A DNA stretch of 64,000 nt from Sedimenticola selenatireducens DSM 17993 (GTDB lineage: Bacteria > Pseudomonadota > Gammaproteobacteria > Chromatiales > Chromatiaceae). This document shows, in pieces, positions 37,000-45,451 of the stretch. A program made the translations under genes and the position numbers. The stretch is taken from positions 1-64,000 of the forward strand of contig NZ_ATZE01000004.1 of NCBI RefSeq assembly GCF_000428045.1. The letters are read 5' to 3'. Each line of letters starts with the position of its first letter. Position 1 is the stretch's first letter. Under the pieces are notes generated by a model, which had not been told where the DNA came from, did no database searches, and saw only the letters and a program-made list of their open reading frames with translations.

Positions 37000-38355
37000 A
37001 TGGGTCTACTCAATCTATTCAAGCGCGCCCGGACCTTCAGGCATGGTGTGCATCCCATGGACCACAAGGAGCAGACGGCGCATCTGGCGATCAAGCGTTT
37101 GCCGTTTGCCCCGAAAGTATATGTACCGCTTGCCCAGCATATCGGTGCCCCTGCCGTTGCGTTGGTAAAACCGGGGCAGGAGGTGGTCCGTGGCGAGCCG
37201 ATAGCCGAGGCAGGCGGATTTGTTTCAGTCCCGATGCACGCCCCGGTAACCGGTATAGTGCGCTCCATTGACCATCTGGTGCCCACCGCCGCCGGCCCCA
37301 AGACCCCGGCGATTGTTATAGAGACTTATGAGGCCGCGACCCAGGAGGTGCTGTACGGACTGGATCAGGACCTGGATACGCTGACCCGGGATGAGTTGAT
37401 CAAGGCGGTGCAGGCCAGTGGCATGGTGGGACTGGGCGGCGCGGCCTTTCCCAGTCATGTGAAGCTGCTACCGCCGGAAGGGAAGATAATCGAGACCCTG
37501 ATTATCAACGGCTGCGAGTGCGAGCCCTATCTCACCTGTGATCATCGGGTGATGCTGGAACAGACCGACAGGCTGATTGCCGGTATCCGCACCATCATGC
37601 GCGCCACCGGTGCCAGACAGGCCATTATCGGTGTCGAAGATAACAAGCTGGATGCGGTGAAAGCGATCCGGGATAAACTGCCCGCAGGCGAGGCGATCAG
37701 CTGTGATGCAGTGGAAACCAAATATCCACAGGGCGCGGAAAAGATGCTCATCAAAAGCCTGCTGAACAGGGAAGTGCCCTCCGGTGGATTGCCGGTAGAT
37801 ATTGGCGTGGCGGTATACAACGTGGGTACCATGGCGCAACTGGGTGAGTTGATACCGCGCAGTCGTGGCCTGATCGAGCGGGTAGTGACCGTGTCGGGTC
37901 CAGGGGTTGCTAAACCGGGTAACTATTTGGTGCCGATCGGCACGCCGCTGCGTTTTCTGATGGAGCAGGTGGGTTCGAGCTCAGAGGCCAACGAGGTGAT
38001 CGTCGGGGGACCGATGATGGGTATGACCGTTGCCTCACTGGATGTGCCGGTCACCAAAGGCTTGTCCGGCGTGGTGGTGTTTGAGGAAGAGGCGGAAGAC
38101 CAGCAGGAGCGGCCCGTATATCCCTGTATCAAATGCGGCGCCTGTCTGGATGCCTGTCCGATCAATCTTAATCCGTCCATGCTGGGTCAACTGGCCAGTG
38201 TCCGGCAATACGATGTGATGGCAGCCGATTTTCATCTCAACGACTGTTTTGAATGTGGTTGTTGCAGTTATGTCTGCCCATCGAATATTCCGCTGACCCA
38301 ATATTTCCGTATCGCCAAGGCGGTGAACCGGGAGGCCAGGGCTGCCGCCGCCTGA
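37000..38355 (+). CDS. rnfC: Rnf complex NADH-binding subunit RnfC
   Basis: A 451-residue soluble subunit holding FMN, NADH and two [4Fe-4S] clusters. The N-terminal RnfC domain includes FRHGVHPMDHKE. The flavin/nucleotide domain has GMVGLGGAAFPSHVKLLPP and NGCECEPYLTCDH. A SLBB-type segment follows. The ferredoxin domain holds CIKCGACLDACP and CFECGCCSYVCPSNIPL. The start at ATG 37000 is chosen because GGAGAGAG stands directly before it; the frame is open back to 36925 but those residues are not family-like. It is the long RnfC form without the Ala-rich repeats seen in enterobacteria. Confidence 0.95.
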   Translation: MGLLNLFKRARTFRHGVHPMDHKEQTAHLAIKRLPFAPKVYVPLAQHIGAPAVALVKPGQEVVRGEPIAEAGGFVSVPMHAPVTGIVRSIDHLVPTAAGPKTPAIVIETYEAATQEVLYGLDQDLDTLTRDELIKAVQASGMVGLGGAAFPSHVKLLPPEGKIIETLIINGCECEPYLTCDHRVMLEQTDRLIAGIRTIMRATGARQAIIGVEDNKLDAVKAIRDKLPAGEAISCDAVETKYPQGAEKMLIKSLLNREVPSGGLPVDIGVAVYNVGTMAQLGELIPRSRGLIERVVTVSGPGVAKPGNYLVPIGTPLRFLMEQVGSSSEANEVIVGGPMMGMTVASLDVPVTKGLSGVVVFEEEAEDQQERPVYPCIKCGACLDACPINLNPSMLGQLASVRQYDVMAADFHLNDCFECGCCSYVCPSNIPLTQYFRIAKAVNREARAAAA

Positions 38356-38396
38356 TTTGTCCAGGGATGGTCGCAGGCCGTGAAGCGGAAGAGTAT

Positions 38397-38464
38397 GTAG
38401 GAGCTGCATTAGCTGCGACCTGTGCGTGGTCGGGGACCCCCTTCGCGGCTGAAGCCGCTCCTAC
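38397..38464. repeat. REP-like inverted pair in the rnfC-rnfD gap
   Basis: TGTAGGAGCTGCATTAGCTGCGA (38397-38419, split by its own dyad) and the inverted CGCGGCTGAAGCCGCTCCTAC (38443-38463) form a pair of the GTAGGAGCGGCTTCAGCC type common in gammaproteobacteria. It separates rnfC from rnfD within an otherwise tight operon and may affect mRNA stability. Confidence 0.65.
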
Positions 38465-38604
38465 GGGGATATCCATTGTAGCAACGGTTTGCACGAGTTA
38501 GGTGTGAGCGAGATGTTTAATCGAGGGTGTGGAGTTGATGCTGTGGCGGGTTGCCACCACCCCTGAGTAGTGAACGGGACCGGAAGCCCCCTGCAGAGTA
38601 GAGC

Positions 38605-39663
38605 ATGAGTAGAAAACAGAAAAAAGTTGTCGAGATCCGTACTTCCCCCCATCTGAAGAAGGCAATCTCCGTCGAGCAGATCATGCGCAATGTGGTGTAT
38701 GCCCTGTTGCCGGTGTGTGGCTGGTCGGTCTATCAGTTCGGTATCAGTGCACTGGTGCTGATCCTGGTGACCACCCTGACCTGTATCCTGACCGAATCCC
38801 TGTTTTGCCGGCTCTCCGGGCGGCCCAACAGCGTCGGGGATTTCAGCGTAGTCATCACAGGCCTGCTGCTGGCCCTGACCCTGCCACCCGGCTTCCCGCT
38901 CTGGATGGCGGCGGTGGCCGGTTTTATCGCGATTGGTCTGGGCAAGTCGCTGTTCGGTGGCCTGGGCTACAACGTCATGAATCCCGCACTGGTGGGGCGC
39001 GCCTTTGTTCAGGCAGCCTTTCCGGTTGCCATCACCACCTGGACACCGGGTTTTGCGGCGGGGCGTTTTTACGAATTTATCCCCTCCACACTGGCGCTCC
39101 CTTTCATGTCCCCGGTGGATACCGGACTCTGGGTGAAATCGCATGCCGTGGATGGTTTTACCGGGGCGACCCCGCTGGCCCTGCAGAAGTTTGAACATAT
39201 CACAGCCGGTACCCTGGATCTGTTGACCGGCAGCGTGGCGGGTTCCGCCGGCGAGACCTCGGCATTGCTGATCTTTGTCTGCGGGCTCTATCTGGCTTTC
39301 CGCAAGATGATGGACTGGCGTATTCCTGCCGCGATATTTCTCGCCACCGCCCTGATATCCGGTCCGCTTCATCTGATGAATCCGGCAATCTATCCGACGC
39401 CACTGTTTGTGATCCTGTCGGGCGGTTTGATGCTGGGTGCCATGTTCATGGCCACCGACATGGTGGTCTCGCCCATGACCCCGCGGGGTGTCTGGCTCTA
39501 TGGGGCTGTCATCGGTGTCCTGACCGTCCTGATCCGGCAGTTCGGCGGCCTCACCGAGGGGGTGATGTACGCCATTCTGGTGGCCAATGCCCTCTCTCCG
39601 CTGATCGCCTCAGTGACCCAGCCGAGAATCTATGGCGCTACCAGTAAAGAGGCCGAGTCATGA
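38605..39663 (+). CDS. rnfD: Rnf complex membrane subunit RnfD
   Basis: A 352-residue integral membrane protein with about nine to ten helices. It carries the covalent-flavin motif GFTGATPLA, in which Thr is linked to FMN as in NqrB/RnfD. LGYNVMNPALVGRAFVQAAFP is the conserved riboflavin/quinone-site loop of the family, and the GGVMLGAMFMATDMVVSP-like segment near 270-290 is also typical. The gene follows the REP element by about 140 bases and overlaps rnfG by four bases (ATGA). Confidence 0.95.
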   Translation: MSRKQKKVVEIRTSPHLKKAISVEQIMRNVVYALLPVCGWSVYQFGISALVLILVTTLTCILTESLFCRLSGRPNSVGDFSVVITGLLLALTLPPGFPLWMAAVAGFIAIGLGKSLFGGLGYNVMNPALVGRAFVQAAFPVAITTWTPGFAAGRFYEFIPSTLALPFMSPVDTGLWVKSHAVDGFTGATPLALQKFEHITAGTLDLLTGSVAGSAGETSALLIFVCGLYLAFRKMMDWRIPAAIFLATALISGPLHLMNPAIYPTPLFVILSGGLMLGAMFMATDMVVSPMTPRGVWLYGAVIGVLTVLIRQFGGLTEGVMYAILVANALSPLIASVTQPRIYGATSKEAES

Positions 39664-40349
39664 GCAGTGCGGAACAGAGTCAGATTCAGCCCCAGACCCC
39701 CAGCTTCGCCATGCTGCGTACCCTGGGTGGTATTGCCATGCTCTCCGGTCTTCTGGTGGTGCTGGTGTTTCAGTATACCCAGCCGATTATTGAGGAAAAC
39801 AAGCGCATAGCCATTGAGCAGGCAGTATCGAGGGTGATACCTGGCGTGGTGAGTAAAAAGGATTTTATTCTCGGTCCGGATGGTCTGTTCGACGCGGGAG
39901 GGAAGGACTTGAAGGGTGAAAAGGTCTATGCCGCCTACGACGCCAAGGGCGAGCTGAAGGGTGTTGCCCTGGAAGCGGCGGCTACCGGCTATCAGGATGT
40001 GATCCGAATTCTTTACGGTTACAACCAGGACTGCCAGTGTGTCACCGGTATCAAGGTGCTGAAAATGGCGGAGACGCCAGGGCTGGGGGACAAGATTGCG
40101 TTCGATCCGGATTTTTTGAAAAACTTCGAAGCGCTGGATGCCCGGCTGAACGAAGCAAAGAACGCGCTGGAGAATACCATTGTCACGGTCAAGCACGGGA
40201 CCAAACGGGAGCAGTGGGAGATCGATTCAATTTCCGGTGCCACCATCTCCTCCAAGGCGATCGGACGCATGATCAACGACAGCGGGCAGCGCATGTTCCC
40301 GTTGATCATAAAGCATCTGGATGAATTAAGAGCCGGACAGGCCAATTGA
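39660..40349 (+). CDS. rnfG: Rnf complex subunit RnfG, covalent FMN
   Basis: A 229-residue subunit with one N-terminal helix (about 18-40) and a soluble FMN domain. The flavinylation motif is ISGATISSKAI near 198-208, where the second Thr/Ser position of SGAT carries FMN attached by ApbE. ALEAAATGYQDVIRILYGYN and CVTGIKVLKMAETPGLGDKI are typical of RnfG/NqrC. No apbE gene is in the window. It overlaps rnfD by four bases and is followed by rnfE after 10 bases, so the operon is tightly coupled. Confidence 0.95.
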   Translation: MSSAEQSQIQPQTPSFAMLRTLGGIAMLSGLLVVLVFQYTQPIIEENKRIAIEQAVSRVIPGVVSKKDFILGPDGLFDAGGKDLKGEKVYAAYDAKGELKGVALEAAATGYQDVIRILYGYNQDCQCVTGIKVLKMAETPGLGDKIAFDPDFLKNFEALDARLNEAKNALENTIVTVKHGTKREQWEIDSISGATISSKAIGRMINDSGQRMFPLIIKHLDELRAGQAN

Positions 40350-40359
40350 GGTAGAAAGC

Positions 40360-41022
40360 ATGTCAGTACTGCCCAATAAACAGGAGAAGGTGACCCTGGA
40401 TACCTTCATGAGGGGGCTCTGGGAAGAGAACCCGGTATTCGTCATGTTGCTCGGGCTCTGTCCGGTGCTGGCGGTGACCAACTCCACCATGAATGCAATT
40501 GCCATGGGACTGGCCACGCTGTTCGTGCTGGTGGCGTCCAGCACGCTGGTTTCGCTGTTGCGCAAGATGATTCCCAAGCAGGTGCGCATCGCCACCTATA
40601 TCATTATCATCGCTACCTTTGTGACCATCGTCGACTACGTGATCCAGGCGATCAGCCTGGATCTGTACAACGCCCTGGGTGCCTTTATCCAACTGATTGT
40701 CGCCAACTGTGTGATTCTCGGACGGGCCGAGGCCTATGCATCGAAACAGAAGGTCGGGGTGTCCGTTATTAACGCCATCGGCATGGGTACCGGATTCACC
40801 ATCGCGCTGCTCTGTCTCGGGACGGTGCGTGAATTGCTTGGTGCCGGCACCATTCTTGGTGTGCAGATCTTCAGCAGCAATTTTGAACCCTGGGTGGTGA
40901 TGATTCTGCCGCCAGGCGGTTTCTTTGTACTGGGGGCCTGGTTACTGTTGTTCGATTATCTGAAACAGCGCAAGGAGCAGAAACTGCTGAACGCTGAGGG
41001 GGCCGTAGCCAATGGATCCTAA
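40360..41022 (+). CDS. rnfE: Rnf complex membrane subunit RnfE
   Basis: A 220-residue membrane protein with six helices. It is paralogous to RnfA and to NqrD. The half-repeat motif NCVILGRAEAYA contains the Cys that, with the partner subunit, binds the iron centre between RnfA and RnfE. LGLCPVLAVTNS gives the other conserved Cys. GMGTGFTIALLCLGTVRELLGAG is typical of RnfE. It overlaps rnfA by 11 bases. Confidence 0.95.
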   Translation: MSVLPNKQEKVTLDTFMRGLWEENPVFVMLLGLCPVLAVTNSTMNAIAMGLATLFVLVASSTLVSLLRKMIPKQVRIATYIIIIATFVTIVDYVIQAISLDLYNALGAFIQLIVANCVILGRAEAYASKQKVGVSVINAIGMGTGFTIALLCLGTVRELLGAGTILGVQIFSSNFEPWVVMILPPGGFFVLGAWLLLFDYLKQRKEQKLLNAEGAVANGS

Positions 41023-41602
41023 TTCACTCACATTCATCTTTCTCAATGCGGCGCTGATCAACAATTTTGTGCTGGCACTGTTTTTGGGACTTTGCCCCTT
41101 CCTCGGCGTATCGGCCAAGAAAGAGACCGCCTGGAACATGGGCCTTGCGACCATGTTCGTGATGCTGGTCAGTTCCATCTCCGCCTATGGCATCAACTGG
41201 ATTCTGGTGAAGTTCGAGATCGAATTCCTGCGTTTGATCTGCTATATCGCCGTGATTGCGTCGGCCGTGCAACTGGTGGAGATGACGGTTAAAAAGTTCA
41301 GCCCCGCGCTGTTCCGGGCACTGGGCATTTTTCTGCCCCTGATCACCACCAACTGCGCCATTCTCGGTCTGGCCCTGTTCCAGACTTTCCGCGAGTATGA
41401 TTTCTTTCAGTCTCTGGCGTTCAGTACCGGGGCTGGAGTGGGATTCACTATTGCCCTGATGCTAATGGCGGGTTTGCGTGAGAAACTGGAGTTGGCGAAA
41501 CTGCCCACAGTCAGTCAGGGGGCGGCCATGGGCCTGATGCTGGCCGGCCTGCTGTCGCTGGCATTTATGGGTTTTGCCGGATTGGGAGGTTCCCATGCTT
41601 AA
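41012..41602 (+). CDS. rnfA: Rnf complex membrane subunit RnfA
   Basis: A 196-residue membrane protein with six helices, the partner of RnfE and homologue of NqrE. LGLCPFLGVSAKKETAWNMG and TTNCAILGLALFQ carry the two conserved Cys of the membrane iron site. The C-terminal helix ends in FAGLGGSHA. The gene overlaps rnfE by 11 bases and the next small gene by 8 bases, which shows close translational coupling of the last Rnf genes. Confidence 0.96.
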   Translation: MDPNSLTFIFLNAALINNFVLALFLGLCPFLGVSAKKETAWNMGLATMFVMLVSSISAYGINWILVKFEIEFLRLICYIAVIASAVQLVEMTVKKFSPALFRALGIFLPLITTNCAILGLALFQTFREYDFFQSLAFSTGAGVGFTIALMLMAGLREKLELAKLPTVSQGAAMGLMLAGLLSLAFMGFAGLGGSHA

Positions 41603-41771
41603 GGTACTATTGGCCAGTGCGGTCATCATGGGTGTGCTGGTCGGCTGGATCATGGTGCAACAGATGGCGCGAGAGTTCGCCCGTCGGCATCCGGAGTTCG
41701 GACCTTATCAGGAGAAGCGGGGATGCGGCGGTAACTGCTCCTGCAGTGGTGGTTCGAGTTGCAAAAGATAG
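41595..41771 (+). CDS. 58-residue single-helix Cys-rich protein, candidate Rnf iron-site maturation factor
   Basis: A small protein with one membrane helix (MLKVLLASAVIMGVLVGWIMV) and a short tail with five Cys among Gly and Ser (RGCGGNCSCSGGSSCKR holds four; spacing C-x3-C-x-C-x5-C). ATG 41595 is chosen because GGGAGG precedes it by five bases and it overlaps the rnfA stop by 8 bases. I do not recognise a named Rnf subunit. Its plan is like NqrM, a one-helix Cys-rich protein that delivers iron to the NqrD-NqrE site, which RnfA-RnfE share. A similar role here is inference. The ORF was not part of any larger protein. Confidence 0.75.
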   Translation: MLKVLLASAVIMGVLVGWIMVQQMAREFARRHPEFGPYQEKRGCGGNCSCSGGSSCKR

Positions 41772-41775
41772 TCAC

Positions 41776-41834
41776 GAGCCTGTCGGATTTGGCAGGTCGT
41801 AGCGAGGAAAAGCCGTGTTAAACCCGACAGGCTC
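41776..41834. repeat. Inverted repeat before the ferredoxin-NADP reductase gene
   Basis: GAGCCTGTCGG (41776-41786) pairs perfectly with CCGACAGGCTC (41824-41834) across 37 bases. It is a large stem-loop element, possibly a dispersed repeat, in the gap after the Rnf operon. It has no T-tract. Confidence 0.5.
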
Positions 41835-41865
41835 CAAGCAAAAATATTAAAGTACGGAGAAGAGC

Positions 41866-42720
41866 ATGAGTGAAACTGAATTGGGTCCTGCGGTAGTGGC
41901 CGAGGTCATCGAGAGTCGGCGTATCACTCCGGAGTCGACGGATGAGGTACGGCATATCGTGCTGCGGGTTAATGAACCCTCGTTCCGCTATCGTGAAGGT
42001 CAATCGATTGGCGTGGTGGTGCCCGGACCGCACGCGTTTGGTAACAAGTACCATATGCGGCGCTATTCCATCGCCAATGATCGCAGCAGATCAAACGAAG
42101 AGAGTGTAGAGTTTTCCATTCTGGTACGGCGCTGTTTCTATATCGACCCGGTGAATGGCGAACGTTATCCCGGCGTTGCTTCCAACTTTCTCTGCGATGC
42201 GCAGGTTGGTCAGAGCCTCTCTGTGACCGGGCCTTATAAAAGTCCGTTCAATGTGCCCTCCGACAACCGTGCCAATCTGGTGATGATCGGCATCGGCACC
42301 GGCATTGCCCCGTTTCGGGCTTTCATGCAGCACATTTATCGGCAGCAGGGGGGCTGGAAAGGCCAGGTGCGACTGTTCTACGGCGCCCGGACCGGCATGG
42401 ATATGCTCTACATGAATGACCACAACAGTGATCTGAAAGAGTTCTTTGATGAGGAAACCTTCATCGCCTATAACGCACTGGCCAATCGCCCTCTGATGAG
42501 TGATGCAGAGGCGCTTGAACAGTCACTCGATCTGCATGTTGAGGAAGCGTGGTCGTTAATCCAGAAGCCCGATACCTATGTCTGTGTCGCAGGGCTTGCC
42601 AAGGTTCAAAAGGCAATGGACCATGTCTTCAGTGAAGCAGCGGGCTCCAGCGAAAACTGGGAGGCGCTTAAGGAGCAGATGGCCCAGCAGGGTCGCTGGT
42701 CGCAGTTGCTGTACAGCTAA
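41866..42720 (+). CDS. Ferredoxin-NADP+ reductase (FNR family)
   Basis: A 284-residue flavoprotein of the FNR superfamily. The FAD-binding barrel has MRRYSIAND (RxYS motif) and the NADP domain has GIGTGIAPFRAFMQH and LFYGAR. The C-terminus ends in a short aromatic motif (LLYS) that stacks on FAD. It differs from the Fpr type by the insertion SILVRRCFYIDPVNGERYPG. Following the Rnf and PFOR genes by one repeat-bearing gap, it can exchange electrons between reduced ferredoxin and NADP+. Which direction it works in is not visible. Confidence 0.9.
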   Translation: MSETELGPAVVAEVIESRRITPESTDEVRHIVLRVNEPSFRYREGQSIGVVVPGPHAFGNKYHMRRYSIANDRSRSNEESVEFSILVRRCFYIDPVNGERYPGVASNFLCDAQVGQSLSVTGPYKSPFNVPSDNRANLVMIGIGTGIAPFRAFMQHIYRQQGGWKGQVRLFYGARTGMDMLYMNDHNSDLKEFFDEETFIAYNALANRPLMSDAEALEQSLDLHVEEAWSLIQKPDTYVCVAGLAKVQKAMDHVFSEAAGSSENWEALKEQMAQQGRWSQLLYS

Positions 42721-43071
42721 CATTGTCCGCTGAGGGGAGGGACTGACAGGTAGTCGGATTCGCGTAGCGTAATTCGACAAGCCGGAACCGCCGCCCGTGA
42801 CAAGATCATGTCGGGTTACCCGTTCGGCTGACCCGACCTGTCCGCCGGGGTAAATCCTGAATTCAAACCTTCCCGTGGGCTGCCCCTGTGCGGATATCCC
42901 ACGGATTTACTTGTGTTTCTGGCGGAAAGGGCTAGAATGGCGGCCTTCACGCACTCCGGTCTGCGTAACTCCATCGCGGTAACACCTTCAGGAACACCTC
43001 GATTTAGCATCTTTCATCGTTTTGCCTAGGCTGGCCCCACGAAGGGTAGGCATTCAGGAGCATTTATTCGT
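42721..43071. other. Intergenic region before rhlE with two dyads
   Basis: 351 bases without an ORF. One dyad is GTCGGATT-CGCGTAGCG-AATTCGAC (about 42754-42780), similar to the common GTCGGATTACGC repeat. A second pairs GTCGGGT (42812-42818) with ACCCGAC (42832-42838). The rhlE promoter should lie in 42900-43050. Confidence 0.5.
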
Positions 43072-44520
43072 ATGTCGTTTGATTCACTCGGCCTTTCCGC
43101 CGAAATACTCCGTGCTGTCTCAGAACAGGGTTACACGGAGCCGACGCCAGTACAGCGTCAAGCCATCCCCGTCGTGCTTGAGGGAAAGGATATTCTCGCC
43201 GGCGCCCAGACGGGCACCGGCAAAACTGCCGGCTTCACTTTGCCACTGCTGCAATTGCTGAGTCAGCATTGTCAGGGCAAGGGGCGCCGCCCCATTCGCG
43301 CCCTGGTGTTGACGCCCACCCGCGAACTGGCCGCACAGGTCGCTGAGAGTATTGAGACCTACGGAGCACATCTGCCGCTGAAATCCACCGTGGTGTTTGG
43401 CGGCGTGAAGATCAATCCACAGATTGAGAAGCTGCGCCATGGGGTGGATATCCTGGTGGCGACGCCGGGGCGTCTGCTCGATCATGCCCAGCAGAAAACC
43501 CTGGACCTCTCTCATGTGGAGATCCTGGTGCTGGACGAGGCGGACCGGATGCTGGACATGGGTTTTATCCATGATATCCGCAAGGTGCTGGCGATGCTGC
43601 CCTCGAATCGGCAGAACCTGCTCTTCTCCGCCACCTACTCGCAAGAGATCAAGATCCTTGCGGATAAACTGCTGAATGCCCCCGTGCTGATTGAAGTAGC
43701 CCGGAGAAATACAGCAGCCGAAACGGTTGAACAGCGAGTCTATCCGGTCGATCGCGAGCGCAAGCGCGAGCTGCTCTCGTTCCTTATTGGTTCGCGCAAC
43801 TGGCGTCAGGTGCTGGTGTTTACCCGCACCAAGCACGGTGCCAACCGTCTGGCACAGCAGTTGGAGAAGGATGGACTGAGTGCCGCTGCGATTCATGGCA
43901 ACAAGAGCCAGGGGGCACGTACCCGTGCCCTGGCCGGCTTCAAGCAGGGCGAGATCCGCGTCCTGGTGGCCACTGATATCGCCGCGCGCGGGCTGGATAT
44001 TGATCAACTGCCCCATGTCGTCAACTATGAGTTGCCCAATGTGCCGGAGGATTATGTGCATCGTATCGGCCGTACCGGGCGTGCCGGTAACGAGGGCGAG
44101 GCGATTTCACTGGTTTGCGTGGATGAGCATCGATTATTACGTGATATCGAACGCGTGCTGAATCGCGAACTGGATCGTGAAGTTCTGGCCGGCTATGAGC
44201 CTGATCCCAGCATCAAGCCGGAACCGATCAAGAACGGCCGCAACGGCGGCGGTGATCGTGGCCGCGGCAGGCAGCAGCAGGCCCCGCGCAAGCGTGGCAA
44301 TGGCCAGAAAGCGCAGACCCACCAGGAGAAACCGGTCAGGCGTGAACGCTCCGAACCGGTGAAGGGAAAGGCGGGAAACCATGCTGCCAAGGCTAATACC
44401 GATCGGCATCAACGCCCTGCGGAGGCCAGAAGCCAGGGCCAGTCGGCTCCGGCTGCAACCAACGGCAACCGGCGTTCATCACAAAACCGACGCCAACGCG
44501 CCTCCCTGCTTGGCGGCTGA
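43072..44520 (+). CDS. rhlE: DEAD-box RNA helicase RhlE
   Basis: A 482-residue helicase with all DEAD-box motifs: Q-motif ([12 protein letters not shown]), I (AQTGTGKT), Ia (PTRELAAQV), II (DEAD), III (SAT), IV-V (RGLDIDQL) and VI ([10 protein letters not shown]). The start [16 protein letters not shown] is typical of RhlE. The C-terminal 100 residues are a basic, Arg/Gly/Gln-rich low-complexity tail that binds RNA without specificity. It takes part in ribosome assembly and mRNA turnover, especially in the cold. It is transcribed alone after a repeat-rich gap. Confidence 0.93.
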   Translation: MSFDSLGLSAEILRAVSEQGYTEPTPVQRQAIPVVLEGKDILAGAQTGTGKTAGFTLPLLQLLSQHCQGKGRRPIRALVLTPTRELAAQVAESIETYGAHLPLKSTVVFGGVKINPQIEKLRHGVDILVATPGRLLDHAQQKTLDLSHVEILVLDEADRMLDMGFIHDIRKVLAMLPSNRQNLLFSATYSQEIKILADKLLNAPVLIEVARRNTAAETVEQRVYPVDRERKRELLSFLIGSRNWRQVLVFTRTKHGANRLAQQLEKDGLSAAAIHGNKSQGARTRALAGFKQGEIRVLVATDIAARGLDIDQLPHVVNYELPNVPEDYVHRIGRTGRAGNEGEAISLVCVDEHRLLRDIERVLNRELDREVLAGYEPDPSIKPEPIKNGRNGGGDRGRGRQQQAPRKRGNGQKAQTHQEKPVRRERSEPVKGKAGNHAAKANTDRHQRPAEARSQGQSAPAATNGNRRSSQNRRQRASLLGG

Positions 44521-44562
44521 ACCATCCATCCGGTTACGCCCTGAGTGAATGGCGGTTGGGTA

Positions 44563-45318
44563 TCAGGGGTTGTAACCGACCCTGATACTCAGCGGCCAGG
44601 CCACGGGGCGCGGTTTGTCTGGGTCGCCCCAGATGCGGGTCAGCGCTTGCCCGATCTGCTCAACGGGATTATGTCCGGTCTCTTGGATCATTCGTTGCAC
44701 GGCTGACCAGGTGCCCAGATAACCCAGCAGATGGGGCAGGCTCCAGTCGGCGGTCATTGAGAAGACCGGCATTGTAGAGACTGGTGTGAAAGGGAAAGGG
44801 ATATCCCCATAGCCCCGTTCCACCCGTTCCCGTTCCTCCGGCCAATAGCCCTGCAGCGTGTCGTGATACAGCCTGTCGATGACTGGGTCGATCCCTGGAG
44901 CTATTTTGAATAAGTTGTAACTCCAGACCGCAATTACTCCTCCGGGTTTGACCACCCGCCTTACCTCGTCGAAGAACGCCTTCAGATCAAACCAGTGCAG
45001 AGCCTGTGCGACCGTCACCAGGTCAACGGAGGCATCATCTATGCCGCTCTGCTCCGCTGTAGCGACCCGGTAGTCTATGTTGTCGTGCGATGTCGTTGCG
45101 GCGATCTGGCTGCTGCTGGCATCGGTAGCGATAACCCGGTCGTAATACCCGGCCAACTGGTATGCCGCCTGACCGCTGCCAGTGGCACAATCCCAAGCGA
45201 TGTGGCGGGTTTTGGTCAGGGATGCCAGATATTCAAACAAGTCCGGTGGGTAGCCCGGCCGATATTGTGAGTAGGCGGTAGAATCTTTGGAGAAGTGGTC
45301 CTTGAAGCGATTATTCAT
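44563..45318 (-). CDS. SAM-dependent methyltransferase (class I, UbiE/Methyltransf_11-like)
   Basis: A protein of about 251 residues. Motif I is AWDCATGSGQAAYQLA, the acidic end of strand 2 is VIATDASSSQI, and VDLVTVAQALHWFD, VVKPGGVIAVWSY are motifs II-III. The substrate is unknown; yeast and bacterial relatives act on small molecules such as trans-aconitate. The start is uncertain: a GTG at 45327 lies three codons before ATG 45318, and neither has a strong ribosome-binding site. It is convergent with rhlE and divergent from epd. Confidence 0.85.
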   Translation of the reverse strand: MNNRFKDHFSKDSTAYSQYRPGYPPDLFEYLASLTKTRHIAWDCATGSGQAAYQLAGYYDRVIATDASSSQIAATTSHDNIDYRVATAEQSGIDDASVDLVTVAQALHWFDLKAFFDEVRRVVKPGGVIAVWSYNLFKIAPGIDPVIDRLYHDTLQGYWPEERERVERGYGDIPFPFTPVSTMPVFSMTADWSLPHLLGYLGTWSAVQRMIQETGHNPVEQIGQALTRIWGDPDKPRPVAWPLSIRVGYNP

Positions 45319-45451
45319 GCTGAGCACCGAGCGGCATGGTATCTGTATTCGGCTGGGAAATGGCCGCCGAATATGGGAAAATATGGCCTTCTTGAGCTAT
45401 TGCCAGCGGTCCGCACTGATCGGCCAGTCCTAAAATCGAGCATCCGGTTAA

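Noticed and set aside
38461-39372. 303-codon minus-strand frame opposite rnfD
   Set aside because: Low-complexity Gln/Gly/His-rich product opposite a conserved membrane protein; a shadow frame.
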